A DNA stretch of 6,677 nucleotides from an uncultured bacterium (GTDB lineage Bacteria > Actinomycetota > Coriobacteriia > Coriobacteriales > Coriobacteriaceae), in the NCBI GenBank assembly GCA_905215945.1, contig CAJMRZ010000086.1:1-6677 (forward strand), written 5' to 3'. Positions 1 to 6,239 of the stretch are shown one piece after another. The first letter of the stretch is position 1, and every line of letters begins with the position of its first letter. The notes under the pieces were generated by a model, which saw only the letters and a list, made by a program, of their open reading frames with translations, searched no databases and was not told the DNA's origin. Position numbers and translations under genes: made by a program.

Positions 1-176
1 TCTCGAACTTGATCGGCGTTATTTCCTTGACAAAAGAAGCCGCCGCTGTCGTAGACATATACGGCTGTTCCATTCTCGAGCTTTATTCGATAGCCAATAG
101 TTTTGTATCTCTGGGTCTTTTTTACCGGAATTTCTTTTGAAATAAGAAGCGAGATTAATTTATCCCTATCGATCAT
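1..176 (-). CDS. N-terminal fragment of a possible TIR-like nucleotide-binding protein (cut by window edge)
   Basis: Only the first 58 codons are visible; the gene runs off the left end. The ATG at 174-176 overlaps the stop of the upstream membrane-protein gene as ATGA, and AAGGA sits about 8 nt before it, so the start is well supported. The peptide opens with a lysine-rich helix (residues 1-20) and continues into a β-rich stretch with RIKLENG at 30-36, VYVYDSGG at 39-46 and CQGNN at 49-53. This pattern of a polar strand, an NG turn, a V-Y-D-S/T-G strand and QGxN is what I recall from the module preceding the TIR-like domain in predicted nucleotide-binding proteins (Pfam PF10137 type, which includes CBASS/Pycsar TIR effectors). 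The TIR-like domain itself is outside the window, so that assignment is an inference from memory of the family. The gene call is firm; the function is tentative. Confidence 0.6.
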   Translation of the reverse strand, partial: MIDRDKLISLLISKEIPVKKTQRYKTIGYRIKLENGTAVYVYDSGGFFCQGNNADQVR

Positions 177-850
177 TGGTTGTCCTTGCTTGCTTTAACC
201 AGTGCTGCTCTTTGTCTTATCAACGAAGCCATGCGTGATATTTTCAAGTTCGCACCTTCGATATCGTTTGATTGGATTGATCGCGATAGATCACTAAGTG
301 CGCTCGATATTTCATCTTCAACTTGAGCGCTTGCTTCACAACTGGTGGGGTCGGCAAAGCTTGAAGTTTCCAAGAGGCTGGCCATTGATGCGCGCAGCTC
401 TGAAGGTGATTCATCTAAAAGCACTCTTAGCTGAAGTTCAAGGTTCTGCATGAATTGCGATTTGCTTGAAACTTGGTTTTCAATAGTAGATGCATGAGAT
501 TCGGAAACGCCCGTTGCGAAGAGTGCGGTTATCGCGGCGATTGCAAGCAGAAAACTGAGAATTGGAATTGCAGGAAGCGCCCCTGTTTTTAACGCGGACC
601 CTAGTATGCTTAGCAGCAATTGGACTGCAAACGATACGCAAATAACAAGTATCTTTGAGATGCCAAATATCTTAAGATTTGTTTGGGGTCCAAATAACAA
701 GGCTGAAACCACCAGGGCGAGGCTGACCAAAGAGAATGCGCTCTCAATCCAAAAAGTGGTTGAGGGTCCAAATAAAAGTAGTGCTACGCTTTCGATAGCT
801 ATGAAAAGGGCTACGGGGATTGCTGCAATATATGCCTGCGTGTTCTTCAT
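173..850 (-). CDS. Four-helix integral membrane protein with helical cytoplasmic tail, unknown function
   Basis: A 225-residue protein not recognised as a named family. Four hydrophobic segments are clear at about residues 8-28, 33-54, 64-87 and 92-114, arranged as two hairpins; the first and second both end in a similar LLFGP motif (residues 25-29 and 51-55), hinting at an internal duplication. The remaining ~110 residues are polar and helix-forming, rich in Glu, Ser and Leu, with a heptad-like stretch near 175-215, so a coiled-coil tail is likely. An even number of helices puts both ends on the same side. The start at 850 is chosen because GGAGG lies just upstream and its ATG overlaps the stop of the SPFH gene by one base (TAATG); an in-frame upstream start at 913 would lie inside that gene. 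It is probably the membrane anchor or partner of the neighbouring SPFH protein. Confidence 0.85.
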   Translation of the reverse strand: MKNTQAYIAAIPVALFIAIESVALLLFGPSTTFWIESAFSLVSLALVVSALLFGPQTNLKIFGISKILVICVSFAVQLLLSILGSALKTGALPAIPILSFLLAIAAITALFATGVSESHASTIENQVSSKSQFMQNLELQLRVLLDESPSELRASMASLLETSSFADPTSCEASAQVEDEISSALSDLSRSIQSNDIEGANLKISRMASLIRQRAALVKASKDNQ

Positions 851-1956
851 TACGACCTCCGTGCTCCGCACTCGGGACAGAACTTCTCGGTTCCAGAGAA
901 GCGATATCCACACTCGGAACAGAACTTTGCAGCACTTTGCTGCGAATTGGTATCCGCAGGGATGGTCTGTGTCGCGGTCGTACCGGTCGCTTGTGAGAGT
1001 GCATCGGTCATAACTGACCCCATGGTCCCACCAACACCGGTCATTACGCCTAGGCCGATTCCCATGTTTGCGTATTCGCCAGTCGCTTCGTTTTGGGCCA
1101 TCTTTTCGGCAATATCGAAGCTGCGTTCCTGTTGATAGGTGTAGCCCTCGATTTGCCGTTTTTCTGCGCGTGCTTTTGCGGAGATTACGGTGCGCTGCGC
1201 CGCAGTTTCTTGTTCGATAATGCTGACCTGCTGTTTTATCTGTGCCTCGCGTACGTCGGCATATTGCTTGAAATGGAGATCCTTAAACTTCTCGTATACC
1301 GGATCACCTTCGGGTTTGACGATGGCGGTGACCAGCATTTGTGTTAATGATAGGCCGTATGCGGCAAAGTCGGAAAGCAGCTTGTTCTTAAGCGAGTCGG
1401 ATAGCTCTTCCAGGTGTGCATCGAGTTCGAAAATGGAGAGCTTTTGCTCGGTAATTACTTGAGCGAGATGAGTTTTTATGCGAGTTTGCAGGAAAGCTTT
1501 GAAATAACTGATCAACTTGTCCTGGGAGAGCAAGGCTTCGGTTCCAACAAGTTTGAGAAGGAGCCTGCGGGGCTCTTTTACAGCAAGAGCCATCTCTCCG
1601 GATGCCCCGAGCGAGAGCGGAAACCCATAAGTCGGTTCCATGAACTGAATCTTGGAATTGGTTCCCCAGCGGATGCCCATCTGCTCGATGAGGTTAACAA
1701 AGTAGACCTCTGAGTGAAACGGGCTGACACCGCCGGTCGTTATCTTCGAAACGCCGTTCAGTAACGGTAGATTTTGAGTTTCAAGTTCATGCCTGCCTGG
1801 TCCAAACGAATCCAGGGCCTGGCCATTAAGGAAGAAAATTGCTTCTTGGGTCTCGTGAACAATGAGTTGCGAGCCCGTATTGAAGTCTTCTGAGGGGTGT
1901 TTCCAGATAAAAGTTTGGTTATTGCCCTCATATTTAATGACATCCGTGATGCTCAT
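850..1956 (-). CDS. SPFH-domain (YdjI / virion-core-protein-like) scaffold with C-terminal zinc ribbon
   Basis: A 368-residue member of the SPFH (stomatin/prohibitin/flotillin/HflK) superfamily, closest in style to Bacillus subtilis YdjI. Residues 30-60 carry the family pattern of an exposed strand, an FFLNGQALDSFGPGRH segment (41-56) and TQNLPLL (60-66). Residues 95-125 hold IRWGT, EPTYGFPL and GASGEMAL, followed by the helical SPFH core to about 215. Residues 225-290 are a charged, Gln/Ala-rich coiled coil, the usual oligomerisation stalk. A Gly/Met-rich segment (298-316) and a Thr/Gln linker lead to a zinc ribbon with C346-x2-C349 and C360-x2-C363. There is no N-terminal transmembrane helix, so membrane contact must come from the SPFH face or a partner. 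B. subtilis YdjI works with YdjG, YdjH and a PspA paralogue in envelope stress; no PspA is visible here. AAGGGG precedes the ATG, 19 bp after the FHA gene. Confidence 0.92.
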   Translation of the reverse strand: MSITDVIKYEGNNQTFIWKHPSEDFNTGSQLIVHETQEAIFFLNGQALDSFGPGRHELETQNLPLLNGVSKITTGGVSPFHSEVYFVNLIEQMGIRWGTNSKIQFMEPTYGFPLSLGASGEMALAVKEPRRLLLKLVGTEALLSQDKLISYFKAFLQTRIKTHLAQVITEQKLSIFELDAHLEELSDSLKNKLLSDFAAYGLSLTQMLVTAIVKPEGDPVYEKFKDLHFKQYADVREAQIKQQVSIIEQETAAQRTVISAKARAEKRQIEGYTYQQERSFDIAEKMAQNEATGEYANMGIGLGVMTGVGGTMGSVMTDALSQATGTTATQTIPADTNSQQSAAKFCSECGYRFSGTEKFCPECGARRS

Positions 1957-1975
1957 AGTCCCCTTGTTTCCATGG

Positions 1976-2908
1976 TTAGTAATGTTGATTTGCTAAGATA
2001 GCCGTCGTTGCTACGACGGCAAAAGTGGTGCTGAGACCCAGGCGCAGGATGTCGCCGGGGTACAGCTGGGCGGGTGCGCCGGAGCTGATGTCGAGTTCGT
2101 TGTTGTCGGCTGTTCGAATCAGATGCGTGCCGTTGGTCGAACCGAGGTCTTGTGCGTACCAAGCATTGTTCTCGGCGAAGATACGGAGATGCCTAGCGGA
2201 GACATCCAGCCCAACATCGGTGACAGCGCTGTCTTCGAGTGCGAGCGCTCCGATGATGGAGCCCATGGCAGAAGGCTCAATGACATAAGGGCCGCCGATG
2301 ACGAGTCCGCTATCGATCCTGATAAGGCCGATCGCATGTTCGGTGTCCGTTTGTTTTAAATCGCATGGGCAGAAAGAAATACTTGAGGGGGTAAACGACC
2401 TGACATTCTCTGCGAATTCAAAGCGGTCCCTGATGTACGCGATAGCACGGGCCGGTTCGCACCAACAGGCGGTCGAGACAACGAGCGCGATTGAGATAAG
2501 AGCCCTGTTCTCTTTGTCTGACTGGCAGCCGACGAGGCGCGAGGCAGCGTTCCGGTAAAGGAGCCCATTACGCCCACAGGCACTGAGCGCTTGAGCCATC
2601 GCGTCAGTCGCTGCCGCAATCATGGTATAGATGTCGGCGTTAGAATACCCTTTTCCCTGTAGCTTGTGCAGGATTTGATTCGATGCGCAGGACCAGTCGG
2701 CAAAGTAGCGATCTTCTAGGGAGCCCGGCTGCGAGTGCACGATCGTGCGCGAAAGCCAGCTGGTGTCCTGTGCCATTTGGGCGGTAGGCTGTCCATTTGT
2801 TAACGGCAGATCGGATAGTAACAATTCAGCAAGTGCGCGATGGCTCAGGGTAAATGAAGTCTTGAACAGGGAGAACATGACCTCGAGCGGTGTTTGCCGT
2901 CTTGGCAT
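1976..2908 (-). CDS. FHA-domain protein with uncharacterised cysteine-containing helical N-terminal region
   Basis: A 310-residue protein and first gene of the four-gene operon. A forkhead-associated domain occupies about residues 205-300: VSARH at 236-240 keeps the Ser and His of the usual S-x-x-H motif, GSTNGT at 256-261 is the canonical Asn-Gly phosphothreonine-recognition loop, and GDILRLG at 285-291 is the typical late strand. The usual Gly-Arg early in the domain is not evident (GG at 205-206, or IIGA at 218-221), so binding may be altered. FHA domains bind phosphothreonine peptides, implying a Ser/Thr kinase elsewhere in the genome. Residues 1-200 are mainly helical and not recognised; they contain C148-W-C150 and C180-P-C182 pairs plus C111 and C128, which could be a metal or redox site. 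No signal peptide or membrane helix. GGGAGA sits 7 nt before the ATG and decides the start. Confidence 0.9.
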   Translation of the reverse strand: MPRRQTPLEVMFSLFKTSFTLSHRALAELLLSDLPLTNGQPTAQMAQDTSWLSRTIVHSQPGSLEDRYFADWSCASNQILHKLQGKGYSNADIYTMIAAATDAMAQALSACGRNGLLYRNAASRLVGCQSDKENRALISIALVVSTACWCEPARAIAYIRDRFEFAENVRSFTPSSISFCPCDLKQTDTEHAIGLIRIDSGLVIGGPYVIEPSAMGSIIGALALEDSAVTDVGLDVSARHLRIFAENNAWYAQDLGSTNGTHLIRTADNNELDISSGAPAQLYPGDILRLGLSTTFAVVATTAILANQHY

Positions 2909-2966
2909 GATATTCTCCCTTCCTTGACCTTATTCGTTAAATAAAGGATAAAGGTGCCACTGGCCG

Positions 2967-2995
2967 ATTTTACTGTGCAACAAATTGCATGTCGG
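2967..2995 (-). promoter_or_regulatory. Candidate promoter of the FHA-SPFH-membrane operon
   Basis: Read on the minus strand, CCGACA (2990-2995, four of six matches to the -35 consensus) and TAAAAT (2967-2972, five of six to the -10 consensus) are separated by exactly 17 nt. Transcription would begin near 2960, giving a leader of about 50 nt before the FHA start. No better pair was found between 2909 and 3100. The call rests on consensus matching only. Confidence 0.4.
2976..2989. promoter_or_regulatory. Candidate operator: perfect dyad TGCAA-N4-TTGCA
   Basis: A perfect 5-bp inverted repeat with a 4-bp centre sits wholly inside the 17-nt spacer of the candidate promoter at 2967-2995. A dimeric repressor bound there would block RNA polymerase. 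No regulator gene is visible in the window. A second, looser dyad (TTATT-N5-AATAA, 2930-2944) lies in the predicted leader. Short AT-rich dyads arise by chance, so the support is mainly the position. Confidence 0.3.
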
Positions 2996-3102
2996 CGAGC
3001 GGTCGCGCCGCATGATGCGTTCGTTCCAGCATGAGAGCTGGTTATCTTAGGGGCGCAATACGGTCGCGTTTTGATTTGGATGGCATGACTCAACTGCCCT
3101 TC

Positions 3103-3205
3103 GGGAAACTGTGTCCCGTAATGGACGGAGTGGGATGTAGTTTCCGCAAGGGGATTCTGGGGGGCATGTTCCGTTCTGAGCTGAAATGCCGGGACGCAGC
3201 TTCCC
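3103..3205. repeat. Three copies of a 15-bp degenerate intergenic repeat
   Basis: Copies are GGGATGTAGTTTCCG (3132-3146), GGGACGCAGCTTCCC (3191-3205) and, in the opposite orientation, GGGAAACTGTGTCCC (3103-3117; reverse complement GGGACACAGTTTCCC). The shared pattern is GGGA-y-r-y-AG-y-TTCC. Centres are 29 and 59 bp apart. Between the second and third copies GGCAT (3163-3167) and ATGCC (3186-3190) can pair. The block lies between the terminator of the dehydrogenase gene and the promoter of the FHA operon and codes for nothing convincing. It could be a mobile or REP-like intergenic element, or a cluster of protein-binding sites. Confidence 0.55.
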
Positions 3206-3216
3206 CTGCAAACACA

Positions 3217-3259
3217 AAAAGGCGCGCTGCCTGCGGTTGATGCGGGCGGCGCGCCTTTT
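3217..3259 (-). terminator. Intrinsic terminator of the dehydrogenase gene
   Basis: An almost continuous 18-bp hairpin: AAAAGGCGCGC (3217-3227) pairs perfectly with GCGCGCCTTTT (3249-3259), and GCCTGC (3229-3234) pairs with GCGGGC (3242-3247) with one wobble, closing a 7-nt loop. On the minus strand the stem ends in a run of five T (from the A-run at 3216-3220), as expected 40 to 85 nt after the stop codon at 3302. It also has TTTT on the plus strand and could work in both directions. Confidence 0.85.
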
Positions 3260-3301
3260 GCGTTGGGCTCAGTTGAGGTGTGAAGCCGTAGCTTGCGACC
3301 T

Positions 3302-4051
<750 letters not shown>

Positions 4052-4133
4052 GGTGCCTCCATTCTTCGGGGGTGGACGTACGCAGCACAGGATAGCGGCG
4101 GACAAAAACAAACATGCCTGCTTATCGGTGAGC

Positions 4134-4162
4134 GGTATCCCTGGTTGACACCGAACGGTCAA
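4134..4162 (-). promoter_or_regulatory. Candidate promoter of the dehydrogenase gene, with dyad over the -35 box
   Basis: On the minus strand TTGACC (4157-4162, five of six -35 matches) is followed after 17 nt by GATACC (4134-4139, a weak -10). The -35 is half of an inverted repeat TTGAC-N8-GTCAA (4145-4162), so a regulator could cover it. The leader would be about 75 nt. The weak -10 keeps confidence moderate. Confidence 0.4.
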
Positions 4163-4210
4163 GTTGTTCAAACGCTGGCCGCGTCAATGCGCTCCGAGCG
4201 CGCAAGCAAA

Positions 4211-4244
4211 AGGGGCTCCCGTCCAAGACCGGACGGGAACCCCT
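4211..4244 (-). terminator. Intrinsic terminator of hom
   Basis: A 14-bp stem with a single mismatch: 4211-4224 (AGGGGCTCCCGTCC) pairs with 4231-4244 across a 6-nt loop. On the minus strand it ends in TTTT, supplied by the A-run at 4208-4211. It lies about 30 nt after the hom stop codon and separates hom from the dehydrogenase gene, which is why the two are read as separate transcription units. Confidence 0.87.
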
Positions 4245-4273
4245 CAAATATATGTCGTATGGCGAGAACCGAA

Positions 4274-5617
4274 CTAGTTGGCCATGACGCCTTCGGTCCA
4301 AGCCTCGACGTCCTCGATGCGCAGGACGTTGGCGACCTCGGCCACGCAGTCGACGCTGGCAAGCTCGGCGGCGGCAGCCTGGACGTCCTTCTCGAGCGCG
4401 CGGTGCGTCAGGAAGATGACCGAGCAGGCATCGCTAACACCCGGCTTGCCGTCCTCGACCTGGTTGATGAGCGAGATCGAGATGTTGTGCTTGGCAAAGA
4501 TGTCGACCGTCTCGGACAGGGCGCCCACGCGGTCGGCGACCTTCAGGCGCACATAGTACTTGGTCTGGAGCTCGTCCATGGGCTTAAAGGCGAGGTTGTG
4601 ACCGTAGGGCTCAATCTCGGGCAGCGGAGCCACGCCGCGGCTGATCTGCTCGGAGAGCGACAGGATGTCGCCCACGACGGCACTCGCGGTGGGGAAGGAG
4701 CCTGCGCCGGCACCGTAGAACATGGTCTCGCCCACGGCGTCGCCTACCACGTAGACAGCGTTCATGGCGCCGTTGACCTTGGCAAGCATGTGGTCGGCGG
4801 GGATCAGCGTGGGGTGCACGCGGACGTCGACGCCGGCGTCGGTGTTGCGTGCGATGCCCAGCAGCTTGATGGTGTAGCCGAGCTCGCGGGCCTGGGCAAT
4901 GTCCTCGGCGCCGATGGTACGGATACCCTGCTGGTAGACATCGTCGGTGGTCACACGGGTGCCAAAGCCGATGGAAGCGAGGATTGCCGTCTTGCTGGCG
5001 GCGTCGAAGCCGTCGACGTCGGCGGACGGGTCGGCCTCGGCATAGCCCTTTGCCTGGGCGTCGGCGAGCACGTCAGCGTAATCGGCGCCCTCGGCGTCCA
5101 TGCGCGACAGGATATAGTTGGTGGTACCGTTGAGAATGCCGGCGATGGTCAGGATCTTGTTGCCCACCAGGTCGTGCTCGAGCGTGCTGACAATGGGGAT
5201 GCCACCGCCGCAGCTGGCCTCGCACTTAATCTGCACGCCGCACGCGCGCGCCTTCTCGGCGAGCGTCTCGACATGACGGCCCAGCAGGGCCTTGTTGGCA
5301 GAGACGACGTGCTTGCCGTTCTCGAAGGCGGTGGTGAATATCTCGGTTGCGGGATGCTCGCCGCCGATCAGCTCGACGACGATGTCGACGGCGGGGTCTG
5401 TGACGACGTCGTGCCAGTCACTCGTAAAGGCCTCGCGCTCAATGCCTGCCGCCTCGGCCTGCTCCCAAGCAAGCGCGCAGGCGCGGGTCAGCTTAAGGTC
5501 GATGCCGTAGGCTGCCAGGTACTCATCGTGGTGGCTCTTGATCAGACGGGCCACGCCGCCGCCGACGGTTCCCAGACCGATCAGACCGACGTTCACGGTG
5601 CGCAGGGGTTCGCTCAT
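4274..5617 (-). CDS. hom: Homoserine dehydrogenase with C-terminal ACT domain
   Basis: A complete 447-residue enzyme that reduces aspartate semialdehyde to homoserine with NAD(P)H, the branch point leading to threonine, methionine and isoleucine. The dinucleotide site GLGTVGGG is at 14-21, SANKALL at 106-112, the family signature GILNGTTNYIL at 160-170, and the catalytic DGFDAASK at 202-209, with D205 and K209 corresponding to the conserved Asp and Lys. An ACT domain fills about 354-433 (YYVRLKVADRVGALSE onward), the usual site of threonine feedback in Gram-positive and actinobacterial enzymes. Length is normal for the single-function, ACT-bearing form; there is no fused aspartokinase. The start at 5617 is preceded by AAGGAG and gives the normal N-terminus; an in-frame start at 5656 lacks support. 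thrB, thrC and lysC are not adjacent. No frameshift or missing residue was seen. Confidence 0.97.
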   Translation of the reverse strand: MSEPLRTVNVGLIGLGTVGGGVARLIKSHHDEYLAAYGIDLKLTRACALAWEQAEAAGIEREAFTSDWHDVVTDPAVDIVVELIGGEHPATEIFTTAFENGKHVVSANKALLGRHVETLAEKARACGVQIKCEASCGGGIPIVSTLEHDLVGNKILTIAGILNGTTNYILSRMDAEGADYADVLADAQAKGYAEADPSADVDGFDAASKTAILASIGFGTRVTTDDVYQQGIRTIGAEDIAQARELGYTIKLLGIARNTDAGVDVRVHPTLIPADHMLAKVNGAMNAVYVVGDAVGETMFYGAGAGSFPTASAVVGDILSLSEQISRGVAPLPEIEPYGHNLAFKPMDELQTKYYVRLKVADRVGALSETVDIFAKHNISISLINQVEDGKPGVSDACSVIFLTHRALEKDVQAAAAELASVDCVAEVANVLRIEDVEAWTEGVMAN

Positions 5618-5671
5618 AGATAGCTCCTTCGTGCATCTTATGGATGGATTAACCACTTAAAGGTTGAGTGC

Positions 5672-5677
5672 ATTCTA
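5672..5677 (-). promoter_or_regulatory. Candidate -10 box of hom
   Basis: TAGAAT on the minus strand matches five of six -10 positions and lies 55 nt before the hom start. The hexamer 17 nt upstream (GAGCAC, 5695-5700) is a poor -35, so the promoter is either weak or activator-dependent. GAAAC repeats at 5736-5760 lie 60 to 85 nt further upstream. Confidence 0.3.
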
Positions 5678-5735
5678 GCGTGAACAGAGGGCGCGTGCTC
5701 GCCAGGCAACAGGAGTCGCACAAAACGGCACCCCC

Positions 5736-5799
5736 GAAACGCTGCGGAAACATTGGAAACATGCTCGCTACAAACGGAACTCCGTAACAAACTGTCAAC
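5736..5799. promoter_or_regulatory. Cluster of GAAAC/GTAAC pentamers between hom and the binding-protein remnant
   Basis: GAAAC occurs at 5736-5740, 5747-5751 and 5756-5760; the first two are spaced exactly 11 bp start to start. GTAAC (5784-5788) is followed by TCAAC (5795-5799), again at 11 bp. The same pentamers at the same spacing recur at 6208-6234 before the intact binding-protein gene. This spacing is typical of OmpR-family regulators such as actinobacterial GlnR. The sites could serve hom on the left or be left over from the lost promoter of the remnant on the right. Confidence 0.3.
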
Positions 5800-5801
5800 G
5801 T

Positions 5802-6155
5802 TTGCACCATAAGGTTTGCTTTACCGATCCCGCCATGGGCGCCAGTGCCACGAAGTTCTTGGCCGAGAAGTACGCGGATGCCAAGATCGCCCTGTTCTAT
5901 AACGATGGCGACACGTACAGCTCAGGCGCCGCCGATACCTTCGCCGAGCAGGCCAAGGCGTCCAAGCTTGATATCGTCGATACCGAGACCTTTAAGGACG
6001 ATTCTTCCACGAGCTTTACCAACCAGCTCACCAAGGTCATGCGCAAGATCAAGATCGAGGGCCTGACGGGCGAGCTGACGTGGAATGACGAGGGCCAGGT
6101 CGAAAAGCCCGCCACAGCCTATGTGATCCAGGACGGCAAGTACATCGCCGCCTAA
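5802..6155 (+). pseudogene. Remnant of a LivJ/LivK-type ABC transporter substrate-binding protein
   Basis: An open frame of 117 codons that matches only parts of a type I periplasmic binding protein for branched-chain amino acids. Residues 4-78 (KVCFTDPAMG, then FYNDGDTYSSG at 32-42 and FTNQLTKV at 72-79) correspond to the middle of the family. Residues 80-117 (KIEGLTGELTWNDEGQ, ending DGKYIAA) correspond to the extreme C-terminus. The signal peptide and first ligand-binding lobe are absent, and about a hundred residues between the two blocks are missing, with the join near 6036-6047, where AAGGTC and AAGATC could be microhomology. The frame is otherwise clean, so the loss seems recent. The only in-frame start is a TTG without a ribosome binding site. 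A full-length family member begins 271 bp downstream, so this looks like a deleted tandem copy. Position of the first codon is approximate. Confidence 0.8.
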
Positions 6156-6207
6156 GTGCGCATAAAGCGCGACCAGTGAGGCCGTTTTATTCAGGGCAGG
6201 GACGCCT

Positions 6208-6234
6208 GTAACAGAACGGAAACATTACTTTCAC
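6208..6234 (+). promoter_or_regulatory. GlnR-like site upstream of the binding-protein gene
   Basis: GTAAC-N6-GAAAC-N6-TTCAC, three pentamers at an exact 11-bp period. The first two match the a-site/b-site form (gTnAC-N6-GaAAC) known for the nitrogen regulator GlnR in Streptomyces and relatives. Control of amino-acid uptake by nitrogen status fits that role. Whether this organism has a GlnR cannot be seen here. The site lies about 190 bp before the start codon, so it would act on a promoter within the AT-rich stretch 6235-6350, where no single -35/-10 pair stands out. Confidence 0.4.
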
Positions 6235-6239
6235 ACAAT

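Noticed and set aside
851..913. Extension of the membrane-protein gene to an upstream ATG at 913.
   Set aside because: It would lie inside the SPFH zinc ribbon region, while the ATG at 850 has a strong GGAGG and the TAATG overlap.
3026..3041. Small hairpin CCAGC-N6-GCTGG.
   Set aside because: Only five base pairs, no T-run on either side, and no tRNA-like or other RNA fold around it; nothing else was seen in 2996-3102.
5618..5735. Looked for a threonine or isoleucine attenuator (leader peptide plus terminator) before hom.
   Set aside because: No short open frame rich in Thr, Ile or Met codons and no alternative hairpins were seen.
6156..6190. Possible terminator after the binding-protein remnant (GCGC-ATAAA-GCGC, then TTTT at 6184-6187).
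   Set aside because: The stem is only about four pairs and the T-run is more than 10 nt away, too weak to call.
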